64,000 nucleotides of DNA from Methanoregula sp. SKADARSKE-2 (GCA_030919125.1 CP121470.1:682001-746000), one strand, 5' to 3'; shown: positions 36,917 to 48,416, counted from the first letter of the stretch. Translations and numbers: made by a program. Notes: a model not told the origin generated them from the sequence alone.

Positions 36917-37018
36917 AGTATTCCGCCTACAAAAATTTGTGGGTCTGAGTGCATTAATTATATGGATTAGTTCCCCAGGTTTCCCTTAAAATTCTCAACT
37001 ATCATCTTTTGACCTAGC

Positions 37019-37039
37019 ACCCTTTCATTTCCACTGGAC
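37019..37039 (-). repeat. ORB-like element C
   Basis: On the minus strand this reads GTCCAGTGGAAATGAAAGGG followed by T. It aligns base by base with elements A and B (shared frame TCCA...GAA...AA.GGGT) but points in the opposite direction, toward the AT-rich interior. Confidence 0.6.
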
Positions 37040-37184
37040 TGGAAATGTGCTGATGGGTACTCGTTAACTTTGCTTTCGGAGAATTGTCAACTTTAATCTG
37101 ATTTATTTATATACAATCAAAACCAAATTTTGAATGGTTCATTTTAGAGAATTTTATTTTACGATAAGGTCTTTTCTGCAGCCA

Positions 37185-37205
37185 TTCCACAAGAAACAAA
37201 GGGGT
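37185..37205 (+). repeat. ORB-like element B
   Basis: TTCCACAAGAAACAAAGGGG followed by T. It carries the GGGG string of archaeal origin recognition boxes and matches element A at most core positions. Confidence 0.65.
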
Positions 37206-37373
37206 CTCCCCCTATTGGCAGATATTTATTGGTAATTCTTTAAACATTCCAGATTATCCACAGCAACATGACATCCGACAGAAATAAAGTGGAACAATCA
37301 AAGAACAAGGAGGTATAATTTAAATCTCTTTAATTATACGATAGTTTGCCCTATTTCAAGTAAATATCCATTT

Positions 37374-37394
37374 TTCCAATGGAACCGAAGGGGT
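37374..37394 (+). repeat. ORB-like element A overlapping the orc1 promoter
   Basis: TTCCAATGGAACCGAAGGGG followed by T. Its last base is the first base of the TATA box of orc1, so Orc1 binding here would be expected to compete with TBP and repress its own gene. Confidence 0.65.
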
Positions 37395-37402
37395 TTATAA
37401 AT
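37394..37402 (+). promoter_or_regulatory. TATA box for orc1
   Basis: TTTATAAAT, about 60 bases before the orc1 start, giving an expected leader of some 35 bases. It abuts ORB-like element A. Confidence 0.55.
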
Positions 37403-37461
37403 CCCTTTAACCGATCGCTTTTTAGTCTCGGTAAACCAATTCTCAGCCCCACAGTGTGATC

Positions 37462-38757
37462 ATGCCGGAGCCAGAAGACCCTCATGCGGGATTATTTAAA
37501 AAATATCTCACCAATAACAGGATATTCCGGGATCGGGAAGTTCTGCGCCACTCGTACCGCCCCCAGTTCCTGCCCCACCGTAAGCCCCAGATAGAAGAGG
37601 TGGCATCAATTCTGGCACCATCGCTCAGGAACGAAACTCCATCGAATATTCTTATTTATGGCAAGACCGGAACAGGAAAAACTGCTTGCGTACGGTATGT
37701 AGGCACCGAACTTGAGAAGACCAGTAGTAATATGGGCACAATCTGCAGGATAGTCCATCTGAACTGCGAAGTCATCGATACCCAGTACCGGGTACTCGCC
37801 CAGATTGCAAAATGCCTCCATGATGTCGATTCAGCAGCAAGCGATAAGACCCGGATACACATCCCGATGACCGGGTGGCCTACCGATCAGGTGTATTCAG
37901 AACTCAAGAACCAGCTGGAAGCCGGAGGCGGTGTTCTTGTCATAGTCCTCGATGAGATTGACAAGCTTGTAAAGAAGAGCGGAGACGATACGCTCTACAA
38001 CCTCACCCGGATCAACTCCGATCTCAAGAACTCGAAGGTCAGTATCATCGGCATCTCGAACGATCTGAGCTTTAAGGATTTCCTCGATCCCCGTGTCCTC
38101 TCGTCCCTCTCCGAAGAAGAGATCGTCTTTCCTCCCTACAATGCCCCTCAACTGGTGGATATTCTCACCCAGCGTGCCGATGGGGCCTTCATCCCGGGAG
38201 CACTCGCGGAAGGGGTCATTCCTCTCTGCGCAGCGCTTGCAGCCCAGGAGCACGGTGATGCAAGGAGGGCACTTGACCTCTTCCGGATCTCCGGTGAACT
38301 TGCCGACCGCGACGAATCATCCCAGGTTACGGAAGGACATGTCAAACAGGCCCAGGCAAAGATCGAGACCGACAGCATGATAGAATGCATTGCGACGCTG
38401 CCGACCCAGTCCAAGCTCATCCTGTTCTCGATGCTTACCATGGAGCAGCTCGGTCAAAATATCTTTACGAGCGGGGAAGTCTCGCGTATCTACCAGGACA
38501 TCGCCCCGACAGTTGAGCTCGATATCCTGACACACCGGAGGATCACTGATCTCATATCCGAGCTGAACATGCTCGGTGTGATTAATACCCGTGTTGTGAG
38601 CCGCGGGAGATACGGGAGGACAAAGGAGATGTGGTTTGATGCCAATACCGCCAAGATCCGGGAGGTCGTTCTCAAGGATCCGCGACTCAACGAGCTCAAG
38701 GATCTCGACCCCAAACAGAATGAGGCAAAGTGGTTGACGAAGACCTGGTTCAGGTAG
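37462..38757 (+). CDS. orc1: Orc1/Cdc6 replication initiator
   Basis: A 431-residue AAA+ initiator. Walker A is IYGKTGTGKTACV near residue 66, Walker B is LVIVLDEIDKLV near residue 162, sensor 1 is IIGISNDLSF, and the C-terminal winged helix (about residues 330-430) is complete. It binds origin recognition boxes and loads MCM. The start is the ATG giving MPEPEDP; an in-frame GTG six bases upstream is also possible. The adjacent non-coding stretch with ORB-like repeats supports an origin-linked, functional paralogue. Confidence 0.93.
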   Translation: MPEPEDPHAGLFKKYLTNNRIFRDREVLRHSYRPQFLPHRKPQIEEVASILAPSLRNETPSNILIYGKTGTGKTACVRYVGTELEKTSSNMGTICRIVHLNCEVIDTQYRVLAQIAKCLHDVDSAASDKTRIHIPMTGWPTDQVYSELKNQLEAGGGVLVIVLDEIDKLVKKSGDDTLYNLTRINSDLKNSKVSIIGISNDLSFKDFLDPRVLSSLSEEEIVFPPYNAPQLVDILTQRADGAFIPGALAEGVIPLCAALAAQEHGDARRALDLFRISGELADRDESSQVTEGHVKQAQAKIETDSMIECIATLPTQSKLILFSMLTMEQLGQNIFTSGEVSRIYQDIAPTVELDILTHRRITDLISELNMLGVINTRVVSRGRYGRTKEMWFDANTAKIREVVLKDPRLNELKDLDPKQNEAKWLTKTWFR

Positions 38758-38763
38758 AAGAAA

Positions 38764-39255
38764 ATGGATGAAAAGGATATTGACATCCTCCGAATCCTTG
38801 AGGAGAACAGCCGGCTTTGTGCGGAGGAGATCGCACCGATGGTCAGCCTTGATGCCTGCGAGGTTCAGGAGCGCATCCGTGCACTCGAATCCGCGCAGGT
38901 TATCAGAGGATACAAGACCGCAATCAACTGGGAGCGTGCAGGAAACGGGGAGGTCTCAGCAGTCATTGAATTGAAAGTGAACCCGGAGAGAGATTACGGC
39001 TACGACCGGATCGCTGAACGCCTCTCGCGGTTCAAGCAGGTCAGGACCCTGCGGCTGATGACCGGGACCTACGACCTCCAGCTCCTCGTTACCGGGAAGA
39101 ATATGCAGGAAGTTTCCCGTTTTGTATCGGAGCACGTAGCTCCCATGGACAGAATCCGGGAAACCGCGACACACATAATCATGAAGTCCTACAAGGAGAA
39201 CGGTAACACGCTCTTCGAACAACAGGAATCGGAACGTCTCCCGTATTCGTTCTGA
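38764..39255 (+). CDS. Lrp/AsnC family transcriptional regulator
   Basis: A 163-residue regulator with an N-terminal helix-turn-helix (DEKDIDILRILEENSRLCAE, residues 2-21) and a C-terminal RAM ligand-binding domain (about residues 65-145). The start lies six bases after orc1. Ten bases downstream is a frameshifted aminotransferase, and such Lrp-aminotransferase pairs usually mean that the regulator senses an amino acid and controls the neighbouring enzyme. The amino acid cannot be told from sequence. Confidence 0.87.
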   Translation: MDEKDIDILRILEENSRLCAEEIAPMVSLDACEVQERIRALESAQVIRGYKTAINWERAGNGEVSAVIELKVNPERDYGYDRIAERLSRFKQVRTLRLMTGTYDLQLLVTGKNMQEVSRFVSEHVAPMDRIRETATHIIMKSYKENGNTLFEQQESERLPYSF

Positions 39256-39264
39256 GGTCGTACC

Positions 39265-40424
39265 ATGCGAAAATTTGTATCAGAGCGTGCAGAAGAGATA
39301 CCGCCATCGGGGATCAGGAAATTTTTTGATCTGGCTCTCACGATGGAGAACGTCATCTCGCTCGGTGTCGGCGAGCCGGATTTCCGCACGCCATGGAACA
39401 TCTGCGAGTCGAGTATCTATTCGGTTGAGCAGGGGACAACATCGTATACCCTGAACCGCGGCCTCCAGCCCCTCCGGGAAACCCTCTCGCGTTACCTTGC
39501 GCAGCGCTATAATCTCCATTACTCGGCAAATGAGGAGATGATCATCACGACCGGAGTATCGGAAGGTCTTGACATCGCCATCCGGGCTGTTGTTGATCCC
39601 GGTGATGAGGTTGCCATTGCACAGCCCGGATATGTATCCTACGGCCCCTGCGTAACCCTTGCCGGGGGGAAGCCGGTACCGGGGTGCCATGCTATGAAGA
39701 GGATCACTTCAAGTTCACTCCGGAGAAGCTGCAGGAGAAGATCAGCAGGAAGACAAAAGCCCTGATCATTAATTTCCCCAATAATCCGACGGGAGCGGTT
39801 ATGACCGCCGCGGATCTCAAGGCGATCGCGGATATCGTGACCGATCGGGACCTCGTCCTCATCAGCGATGAGGTGTACTCGGAGCTTACATACGAAGGTT
39901 CCCATTGTGCTGCTGCGACGATCGGGAGCCTTCGTGAACGGACTATTACTTTAAACGGGTTCTCCAAAACCTATGCAATGACCGGATGGCGTATCGGCTA
40001 TCTCTGCGCCCCGAAGGAGCTCTCGGATGCAGCCCTCAAGATTCACCAGTACGTCATGCTCTGTGCACCGGTTATGGGGCAGGTCGGGGCACTCGAGGCG
40101 ATTCGATCTGCTGAGGATGAGAAGAACGATATGGTCAACGAATACCGTCTCCGCAGGAACATGTTTGTCGCCGGGTTGAACCGCATCGGGCTCACCTGCC
40201 ACGTGCCGGAAGGTGCATTCTACGCGTTCCCTTCGGTCAGATCAACCGGCCTTTCCGACGTTGAGTTTGCGGAGCGCCTGCTCAAGGAACAGGGGGTCGC
40301 CGTTGTTCCCGGCAGTGTCTTTGGCCCTGGTGGGGAAGACCACCTCCGGTGCGCCTATGCCGTCTCCCGGAAAGAGATCTCCGAGGCTCTTGGAAGGATG
40401 GAGGCATTCATCCAGGGTCTGTAA
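39265..40424 (+). pseudogene. class I/II aminotransferase with a frameshift
   Basis: Two overlapping frames restore one PLP-dependent aminotransferase of about 386 residues. Frame 1 runs from RKFVSERAEEIPPSGIRKFF through VISLGVGEPDF to AGGKPVPG; frame 2 resumes at VPCYEEDHFKF and includes INFPNNPTGAV, ISDEVYSELTY and the PLP-lysine segment NGFSKTYAMTGWRIGY. The break is at a run of four G's near 39681-39684, and restoring the frame needs a net change of one missing or two extra bases. All catalytic segments are intact, so this may be a recent mutation, a sequencing error, or ribosomal slippage. It follows the Lrp regulator by ten bases. Confidence 0.8.
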
Positions 40425-40558
40425 AACCCATAAAAAACGTTCTTCTTTCATGACCCCGGTTCGTACTGCATCTTTGTTGGTTTATCCTCGCTACGTCATC
40501 CCTTGTCGACCCGGGGGATAGTTTATTTCCCGGATTGATCAATACTACATGAAAGACA

Positions 40559-41572
40559 ATGAGCTGTACAATCATCGTTGGTGGATTTTTTGGGGATGAA
40601 GGGAAGGGCAAGGTCGTTGCCCATATCGCTTATAAGGATAAACCCGTAATCATCTCCCGCGGCGGTGTAGGTCCGAATGCCGGACACACTGTCCAGGTCG
40701 GAACCAGGGAATATGGTGTTCGCATGGTTCCTTCCGGTTTTGTATACAAGGATGCAAAGCTCTGTATCGGGAGCGGGGTTCTCGTCGATCCCCGCGTCCT
40801 TAAACATGAAGTTGAGATGCTCGGCGTCCAGGGAAGGGTTTTTGTCGACAGGCGCTGTGGGATCATCACCGAGGATCACATAACCCGTGACAAGGGAAGC
40901 GACCACCTGTCGAAGAAGATCGGGAGCACAGGATCGGGCTGCGGGCCGGCCAATGCCGACCGGGTCATGAGAGTCTCGCCGCAGGCCAAGGATCTCCCCG
41001 AGCTTGCAGAGTACCTGATGGATGTCCCAAAGGCAATCGACGATGAGCTCAAGAAGGGAAAGAATATCCTGCTCGAAGGGACGCAAGGGTTCGGTATATC
41101 CCTTTATTACGGGACCTACCCCTTCGTAACCAGCAAGGACACCTCCGCCTCGCAGATCGCGGCAGACAATGGGGTCGGACCGACAAAGATCGACGATGTC
41201 ATCGTTGTTTTCAAGGCCTACCCGACCCGGGTTGGCGAAGGTCCGTTCAGCACCGAGATGTCGGTCGCTGAGTCCGATGCGATGGGCATCCAGGAGTTCG
41301 GAACCGTTACCCACCGGAAGCGCCGGATTGGCGACTGGGACGGAGGCATGGCGAGATACTCTGCGATGATCAACGGCTGCACGCAGGTAGCGATCACCGG
41401 CATAGACCGGGTCGATAAAGAATGCTTCGGGGCAACCAAATACTCGCAGCTCACGAAGAAGGCGAAGGATTTCTTAAAGATCGCTGAAGATGACATCGAC
41501 AGCCCGATAACCCTGATATCAACAGGGCCTGAAGTCACCCAGATCATTGACCTGAGGGACGAACTCGTATGA
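40559..41572 (+). CDS. purA: adenylosuccinate synthetase
   Basis: A 337-residue PurA of the short archaeal type. The P-loop GGFFGDEGKGKVV (residues 8-20) and GPNAGHTV are intact, with the IMP and GTP segments EGTQGFGISL, YPTRVGEGPF and GDWDGGMARYS. It joins IMP and aspartate with GTP hydrolysis on the way to AMP. Bacterial enzymes are about 430 residues; the missing internal and C-terminal segments are normal for archaea. The stop overlaps the trm112 gene by four bases (ATGA). A T-rich element about 40 bases upstream may be its promoter. Confidence 0.94.
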   Translation: MSCTIIVGGFFGDEGKGKVVAHIAYKDKPVIISRGGVGPNAGHTVQVGTREYGVRMVPSGFVYKDAKLCIGSGVLVDPRVLKHEVEMLGVQGRVFVDRRCGIITEDHITRDKGSDHLSKKIGSTGSGCGPANADRVMRVSPQAKDLPELAEYLMDVPKAIDDELKKGKNILLEGTQGFGISLYYGTYPFVTSKDTSASQIAADNGVGPTKIDDVIVVFKAYPTRVGEGPFSTEMSVAESDAMGIQEFGTVTHRKRRIGDWDGGMARYSAMINGCTQVAITGIDRVDKECFGATKYSQLTKKAKDFLKIAEDDIDSPITLISTGPEVTQIIDLRDELV

Positions 41573-41751
41573 GGCGAAGCCTCATGGATATCCTCTGCTG
41601 CCCGGTCTGCAAGGGGGATATTACTCTTAATGCAGAGACTGAAGACGAGAAGGAGATCCTTGAGGGAACGCTCCATTGTGCCAGATGTAATGTTGACTAT
41701 CCCATCCACGAGGGCATCCCCAATCTCCTGCCCCCAGCAGTAAAGGAATAA
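41569..41751 (+). CDS. trm112: Trm112 family zinc-binding protein
   Basis: A 60-residue protein with the zinc-ribbon pairs CCPVCKGD near residue 10 and CARCNVDYPIHEGIPNLLP near residue 37. Trm112-like proteins are small partners that stabilise and activate several RNA and protein methyltransferases in archaea and eukaryotes. It starts inside the last codons of purA and is followed 12 bases later by a membrane protein gene. Confidence 0.88.
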   Translation: MRRSLMDILCCPVCKGDITLNAETEDEKEILEGTLHCARCNVDYPIHEGIPNLLPPAVKE

Positions 41752-41763
41752 CAGAGGTGCAAA

Positions 41764-42330
41764 ATGATCCACCCGCTGCTGATATCCGTGCTCCTTGCAG
41801 ATTCGGGAGGGGATGAGCAGAAGTACGAGATTTATCTCAACAGAAGCGGGATAAACTCGATCGAAGTACCACGCGGGAAGGTTCGGGTTGCTATCGGCGG
41901 CCAGCTCCACCTGAAATTCCTCAACCGCGGTGCACCGATCCATATAACCCTGACATCCTCAAATGCAGGGATGTTCACCAGTTTTTTTCACGAGAATATG
42001 TATGTCGTGGACCCGGTCAATCTCACCATCCCTATAAGCAGCGAAGCAGAACCCGGCTCGTTTGATCTTGAGATCCTGTCGGGATACGGTGTGACAAAGT
42101 CCATCCTTCACGTGAGCGTGATCTCACCGGAGGTGGAGAAACCGGAAGAGAAGGCGGATTTCCCGCTTCAGCCGGTCCCCCATGGGAGGCCGCACCTCCT
42201 CATGGTGATGATGGGTGTTGCTCTTATCCTGTACTGCGGGGGGCTGTACTCGGATTTTGATTTTTTGAATATTGCGGCTTTCATCACCCTGATCATCGGT
42301 GCTCTGTATACATGGTACCGCCAGAAATAG
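41764..42330 (+). CDS. membrane protein with extracytoplasmic beta domain (DUF7524-like)
   Basis: A 188-residue protein. The N-terminal 125 residues look like an immunoglobulin-like beta domain (EIYLNRSGINSIEVPRGKVR, ITLTSSNAGMFTSFF). Two hydrophobic helices (residues 145-165 and 168-185) end in a YRQK tail. Topology suggests the beta domain is outside the cell; the short hydrophobic N-terminus MIHPLLISVLLA may serve as a signal. It resembles archaeal DUF7524 proteins of unknown function. The 3' end overlaps cbiB by 19 bases. Confidence 0.62.
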   Translation: MIHPLLISVLLADSGGDEQKYEIYLNRSGINSIEVPRGKVRVAIGGQLHLKFLNRGAPIHITLTSSNAGMFTSFFHENMYVVDPVNLTIPISSEAEPGSFDLEILSGYGVTKSILHVSVISPEVEKPEEKADFPLQPVPHGRPHLLMVMMGVALILYCGGLYSDFDFLNIAAFITLIIGALYTWYRQK

Positions 42331-43259
42331 CGATAACGACTGCTGGAATTATCCTGTTTACTGCTCTTCTCCTTGACAGGATTTTCGGTGATCCTCACTC
42401 CCCCCTGCACCCCGTCGCCCTTCTCGGCAGGTTCATTGGCATCTGGGGCAGACCAGGATATTACTCTCCCCAGCTACAGAGAATTGCTGGAGTCGTATTC
42501 TGGATCGCCACCGCATCCCTCTTTGCCCTCCCGTTCTCTTGTCTCACCATCGTTGCCCCGGGGTACATGTATCTTCTCCTGGCACCGTTTTTCCTGAAAG
42601 TGACATTTGCCTGGCGCTCGCTGGAGGAACACACCCTTGCGGTTGTCGATGCCGTAAAAGACGGCGTAGAGAACGGGAGGGAGAAGGTGAAACTTCTTGT
42701 CTCCCGGGATACTGCAGGTCTCGACCGAGATCATATCCTCTCCGCCGGGTACGAGTCCATGACTGAGAACCTTACCGATAGCATCATCTCGCCGTTGTTC
42801 TACTTCTCCGTCTTCGGTCTCGTGGGGGCAGCGATCTACCGGGCGGCAAACACGATGGACGCTATGCTCGGGTACCGGGACGAACGGATCCGTCTTGGGT
42901 GGTTTTCTGCACGCATGGACGATATTTTAAATTTTATTCCTGCGCGGGTGACGGTCCTCTTTCTTCTCCTCTACTTCCTGTTTAAAGGAAGATCTTCGGA
43001 TGCGTTCCGGGTAATGCGCCGTGACGGAAGCCTCCGCCCGGGATTCAACGGAGGCATTGTCATGGCAGTGATGGCAGGCGGCTGCGGAACACGGTTCGAG
43101 AAGCCGAAAATCTACACTATTGGTGATGGCGATCTCTCTCTTGAAGATGCCGGGCCGGATATCCTCCGGGCGACCCGGGCTGCGATCCTCATGTTTGTTG
43201 TTGCAGCCGGGGGTACTCTGTTTTTATTGGGAACATGGATCAATAGTAACGGCATATGA
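42312..43259 (+). CDS. cbiB: adenosylcobinamide-phosphate synthase
   Basis: A 315-residue membrane protein of the CbiB/CobD family: [20 protein letters not shown] at the N-terminus, the conserved SRDTAGLD and [18 protein letters not shown], and [14 protein letters not shown]. The enzyme attaches aminopropanol phosphate to adenosylcobyric acid in the synthesis of B12-type corrinoids, needed by methanogens for methyl transfer. Its ATG is inside the previous gene and its stop overlaps pdxS (ATGA). The segment [17 protein letters not shown] near residue 255 is conserved in the family. Confidence 0.92.
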   Translation: MVPPEIAITTAGIILFTALLLDRIFGDPHSPLHPVALLGRFIGIWGRPGYYSPQLQRIAGVVFWIATASLFALPFSCLTIVAPGYMYLLLAPFFLKVTFAWRSLEEHTLAVVDAVKDGVENGREKVKLLVSRDTAGLDRDHILSAGYESMTENLTDSIISPLFYFSVFGLVGAAIYRAANTMDAMLGYRDERIRLGWFSARMDDILNFIPARVTVLFLLLYFLFKGRSSDAFRVMRRDGSLRPGFNGGIVMAVMAGGCGTRFEKPKIYTIGDGDLSLEDAGPDILRATRAAILMFVVAAGGTLFLLGTWINSNGI

Positions 43260-44152
43260 AACTTGAAGAACTGAGATTTGGCACTGAGCTCCTCAAGCGT
43301 GGCTTTGCTTCCATGCAGAAGGGGGGCGTAATCATGGATGTTGTGAATGCCGAGCAGGCCATAATTGCGGAGGAGGCCGGGGCAGTCGCGGTGATGTCGC
43401 TTGAACGGGTTCCTTCTGATATACGGAAGGCCGGAGGTGTTGCCCGGATGGCAGATCCCGAGAAGGTTATCGAGATCATCGAAGCGGTCTCGATCCCGGT
43501 TATGGGAAAGGCAAGGATTGGGCATTTTGTCGAAGCACAGGTCCTTGAGGCCCTGGGTGTCGACATGATCGATGAGAGTGAAGTACTGACCCCGGCAGAC
43601 GAACAATACCATATCGATAAGAAACTCTTCAAAGTCCCCTTCGTCTGTGGTGCCCGCGATCTTGGCGAGGCCCTCCGGAGGATCAACGAAGGCGCAGCCA
43701 TGATCCGCACCAAGGGAGAGGCAGGGACCGGCAACGTTGTCGAGGCGGTCCGGCACATGCGGACTATCATGGGTGAGATCCGTATGCTGAAGGGGATGGA
43801 GAAGCAGGAGATGATCGACTATGCCCGGGAGATCGAAGCCCCGGCCGAGCTTGTCATCGAGTGCGCTGAGCGCGGACGGCTGCCGGTGGTCAATTTCTCG
43901 GCAGGGGGTATCGCAACCCCCTGCGATGCGGCAATGATGATGCAGCTCGGTGTTGACGGTGTCTTTGTCGGTTCAGGGATCTTCAAATCATCCAATCCTG
44001 AGCGCATGGCAAAGGCGATCGTCGAGGCAGTCAACAATTACAAAAATCCGGAGGTCCTTGCAAAGGTAAGCAGGGGTCTCGGCGATGCGATGCCGGGCCT
44101 CGACATCCACCTGCTCCGCGATGACGAGGTGCTGCAGACCCGTGGATGTTAA
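43256..44152 (+). CDS. pdxS: pyridoxal 5'-phosphate synthase lyase subunit
   Basis: A 298-residue PdxS with all signatures: [20 protein letters not shown], the catalytic lysine region [13 protein letters not shown] near residue 83, [15 protein letters not shown], and the [20 protein letters not shown] segment. With PdxT it makes PLP from ribose 5-phosphate, glyceraldehyde 3-phosphate and ammonia. The reading frame begins in an overlap with cbiB and runs 11 bases into the pdxT frame, so the pair are translated together. Confidence 0.96.
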   Translation: MKLEELRFGTELLKRGFASMQKGGVIMDVVNAEQAIIAEEAGAVAVMSLERVPSDIRKAGGVARMADPEKVIEIIEAVSIPVMGKARIGHFVEAQVLEALGVDMIDESEVLTPADEQYHIDKKLFKVPFVCGARDLGEALRRINEGAAMIRTKGEAGTGNVVEAVRHMRTIMGEIRMLKGMEKQEMIDYAREIEAPAELVIECAERGRLPVVNFSAGGIATPCDAAMMMQLGVDGVFVGSGIFKSSNPERMAKAIVEAVNNYKNPEVLAKVSRGLGDAMPGLDIHLLRDDEVLQTRGC

Positions 44153-44732
44153 GATTGGTGTGCTTGCGCTCCAGGGGAATGTGAGCGAGCACTGCGAGGC
44201 GTTCTGTAGGGCGCTTGAACACCTGGGATACGGGGGGACCTCCACAGTCATCGCGGTCCGCCATCCGGAGGATCTCCTGGGGTGCACTGCCCTTGCGATT
44301 CCCGGCGGGGAGTCTACAACCATCTCCCGTCTCATCGATAAGAACAGCCTCTATGAGCCGATCCGGAATTTTCCCGGCGGTATCTTCGCGACCTGCGCCG
44401 GGATGGTCCTTATGGCTACGGTGGTTGCAGACCCGCGGGTACATACCCTTGGCCTTATAGGGATGACGGTAGATCGGAACGCCTTCGGAAGGCAGAGAGA
44501 ATCCTGCGAGATGGATCTGCATATCGAAGGGTTATCCGACGATCCGTTCCGCGCGATATTCATCAGGGCACCGGTTGTCGCGTGTGTCGATCCTGACGTA
44601 AGAATTCTGGCATGGGTTGATCAGGGGATCGTGGCCGTGGAAAAAGGGAGATACATGGCCCTCTCGTTCCACCCGGAACTCAGCTGTGACAGCAGGCTGC
44701 ATGAGCGTTTCCTGAAGAGTCTCGGAATCTGA
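44142..44732 (+). CDS. pdxT: pyridoxal 5'-phosphate synthase glutaminase subunit
   Basis: A 196-residue class I glutaminase that feeds ammonia to PdxS. Signatures are [30 protein letters not shown], the nucleophile in [11 protein letters not shown], and a C-terminal [16 protein letters not shown] with the catalytic His-Glu. The start is the GTG at 44142, inside the end of pdxS, because it places [12 protein letters not shown] at the N-terminus as in homologues; the longer frame overlaps pdxS further with unrelated residues. Confidence 0.94.
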   Translation: MDVKIGVLALQGNVSEHCEAFCRALEHLGYGGTSTVIAVRHPEDLLGCTALAIPGGESTTISRLIDKNSLYEPIRNFPGGIFATCAGMVLMATVVADPRVHTLGLIGMTVDRNAFGRQRESCEMDLHIEGLSDDPFRAIFIRAPVVACVDPDVRILAWVDQGIVAVEKGRYMALSFHPELSCDSRLHERFLKSLGI

Positions 44733-45163
44733 CCAATTCTTTTTGAATAACCCGCTATCTTCACGCAGGCTCCTCAGTATCTCTCACGAGTTCTCCTCCT
44801 CTTACCGACCGGAACGCTCCGGAAAGGGCGGTTCTCCCAAAGGATAGATATCTGCATCGGGCAAGATGCGATCCGAATATTATGCCAGCTTCGAAAGAAA
44901 TCCGGCGGAAAACACCGGTGACTCTCTACAGTGCTGGCCTCCCGGCAGATGGGACGCCCATCCTCTCGCGCCTCACGGATGAGCTGATGCGGACCGTGCA
45001 ACGTCCGTCGCCGCCATCCTCATCACCCCGGCCCTCATTCTCGGTATCATCGCACGTGACCGGAAGGAGGGCTATATGGCCCAGTTCTGATCTGCCCGGT
45101 GCCGGCGCGAATCCGGCCACGGGGTTCCTTCTGACCGGAATTCTGAAATGAAAAATACGTAAT
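44733..45163. other. intergenic stretch, possible gene remnant
   Basis: Between convergent pdxT and the aminotransferase. A plus-strand 89-codon frame (44882-45151) has no resemblance to a family. In a second frame (about 44998-45072) a hydrophobic segment (SVAAILITPALILGIIARDR) appears, so a small membrane protein gene may have decayed here. I see no functional gene. Confidence 0.35.
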
Positions 45164-46300
45164 CTATTCGACCCTCTTGATCCTCGCCAACGCCTCTTTG
45201 AGCTTCTCCATCGAAGCTGCGTACGAGAGCCGGATCCACCCCGGAGCAGAGAACGCACTGCCCGGGGTTGCAGCCACGTGTCCCATCTCCAGCCACCGGG
45301 ACGCGACCTCCACGTCGTCACCGCCTTTCACCTTCACGAAGGCATAGAACGCACCTTCTGCAGGGGCAGCCTCGTAGCCCATCGCCGCAAGCTCGGTAAT
45401 GACATATCTTCTCCGGCGGTCGAACTCCTGCCGCATTTCCTCTACGCAGGACTGGTCGCCTTTGAGTGCCGCGACAGCGCCGAACATCGCAAACGTTGTC
45501 GCCTGGCTGACGGAGTGCTGTTGCACCTTGGACATCTCGACGATGATCTCCTTGGGGGCCGCGGCATAGCCGAGGCGCCAGCCGGTCATCGCATAGGCCT
45601 TGGAGAAGCCATTGATGGTGATAGTTCTCTGGTGCATGTCGCCGAGGGAGGCAAGCGAGAGGTGCTCCTTGCCATAGATCATCTTCTCGTAGATCTCGTC
45701 CGACATCGCGTAGATGTCCTTGTCCTCGCAGAGATCGGCGACGAGCTGCATGGATGTTTTGTTAAAAACAGCACCCGTCGGGTTCGATGGGGAGTTGACG
45801 ATGATCATCTTGGTCTTCTTGTTGACCTTCTCCAAAAGTGAATCGTCGAGCTGGAACGTCCTCTGGTTAATCTCGTGGAGGACCGGCTTCCCGCCGGCGA
45901 TCTGGATACAGGGCTCATAGGAGACCCAGGCCGGGGTGAGGATAATCGTCTCGTCGCCCGGGTCAAGGACCACTTCGCAGGCCTCGTAGATTGCCTGTTT
46001 TGCCCCCGGAGCAACGACAACCTGCTGCGGTGTGCAGGGAAATTTGTTCTCCGTTACGATCTTCTCCGCAATCGCGCTTGTCAGCTCCGGGATCCCGTTG
46101 CTCGGCGCGTAGTGTGTCTCTCCCCGGTTCAGCGCATCTATACAGGCATCGGTGATGTGCTTTGGCGTATCAAAATCGGGTTCACCTATGGAGAGGCTGA
46201 TGACGTCGATCCCCTGCCGCTGCATCGCTTTGGCTTTGTTGGAGATCGCGATTGTCGCCGATTCGGTCACGGCGGCAATCTTCCTGGAGAGCGGCTTCAT
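45164..46300 (-). CDS. aspartate aminotransferase-type PLP enzyme
   Basis: A 378-residue class I aminotransferase. [39 protein letters not shown], and the PLP lysine in [17 protein letters not shown] are complete, with the substrate arginine in WIRLSYAAS. It likely transfers amino groups between aspartate, glutamate and related substrates. It is the last gene of a four-gene minus-strand operon with ribH, ribC and another aminotransferase; it overlaps ribH by four bases (ATGA). A frameshifted paralogue lies at 39.3-40.4 kb. Confidence 0.93.
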   Translation of the reverse strand: MKPLSRKIAAVTESATIAISNKAKAMQRQGIDVISLSIGEPDFDTPKHITDACIDALNRGETHYAPSNGIPELTSAIAEKIVTENKFPCTPQQVVVAPGAKQAIYEACEVVLDPGDETIILTPAWVSYEPCIQIAGGKPVLHEINQRTFQLDDSLLEKVNKKTKMIIVNSPSNPTGAVFNKTSMQLVADLCEDKDIYAMSDEIYEKMIYGKEHLSLASLGDMHQRTITINGFSKAYAMTGWRLGYAAAPKEIIVEMSKVQQHSVSQATTFAMFGAVAALKGDQSCVEEMRQEFDRRRRYVITELAAMGYEAAPAEGAFYAFVKVKGGDDVEVASRWLEMGHVAATPGSAFSAPGWIRLSYAASMEKLKEALARIKRVE

Positions 46301-46716
46301 TTCAACCGCTGGACCAGCTTGATCGCCGACTCCACGGCACGTTTGGCGTAATCGATCCGCTCGTTCGCCTCGAGCCGGGTCATCCCGGGGCCCGAGATGC
46401 CGAGCGTTACGGGCTTCCCGAACTCTAAGGAGAGGTCGATGATCTTCCGGGCCGCGTGCTGCACCACGATCTCGTCGTGCTGGGTCGAGCCCTCGATGAC
46501 GCAGCCGATCGTCACGACAGCGTCTACTTTCCCGTCCTTGAGCATCTTCTTGATCGCAAGGGGCATATCGTATGCTCCCGGCACGTACAGGGTGTCAGTC
46601 ACTTCTGCGCCGAGGAATGCCGCGTGTTCCCTGCCCTCGATCTCCATCATATAGGTGATGTCACGGTTGAACTCCGCAACAACAAATCCCAGTTTTATCG
46701 GTTTTGTGTCACACAT
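46297..46716 (-). CDS. ribH: 6,7-dimethyl-8-ribityllumazine synthase
   Basis: A 139-residue lumazine synthase: [14 protein letters not shown] at the N-terminus, [30 protein letters not shown] with the conserved histidine, and [14 protein letters not shown]. It condenses ribityl-aminouracil with dihydroxybutanone phosphate. Its 5-amino-6-ribitylaminouracil substrate is also what CofH uses to make FO. The gene lies 65 bases after ribC and overlaps the downstream aminotransferase. Confidence 0.95.
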   Translation of the reverse strand: MCDTKPIKLGFVVAEFNRDITYMMEIEGREHAAFLGAEVTDTLYVPGAYDMPLAIKKMLKDGKVDAVVTIGCVIEGSTQHDEIVVQHAARKIIDLSLEFGKPVTLGISGPGMTRLEANERIDYAKRAVESAIKLVQRLK

Positions 46717-46781
46717 GCTTGATCATCTCTTGTGAATTATTCCTGATATATTCCTTCGCCCCTCATGGGGGGTTTTGCAGG

Positions 46782-48370
<1,589 letters not shown>

Positions 48371-48387
48371 GTGGATCTTCTCATAGT

Positions 48388-48398
48388 ATTTTTATATA
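48388..48398. promoter_or_regulatory. TATA element shared by divergent purE and aminotransferase/riboflavin operon
   Basis: TTTTTATATAC reads as a TATA-like box on both strands (GTATATAAAAA on the other). On the plus strand it is about 20-28 bases before the purE ATG, giving a leaderless mRNA; on the minus strand it is about 18-28 bases before the aminotransferase ATG. There are only 46 bases between the two start codons, so the directions probably compete for TBP. Confidence 0.5.
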
Positions 48399-48416
48399 CA
48401 CACAATATAAGTTTGG

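Larger units (their letters stand above)
36917..37461. other. oriC: probable replication origin region
   Basis: A gene-free, A+T-rich stretch of about 540 bases directly upstream of orc1/cdc6. It holds three 21-base ORB-like repeats, two on the plus strand and one on the minus strand, flanking A/T-rich blocks (for instance 37092-37165 and 37310-37345) that could serve as unwinding elements. Opposed origin-recognition boxes on each side of an AT-rich element next to orc1 is the standard archaeal origin layout. Confidence 0.7.

Noticed and set aside
44882..45151. 89-codon plus-strand frame between pdxT and the aminotransferase
   Set aside because: Serine- and proline-rich translation without family resemblance; the only protein-like segment is in a different frame.
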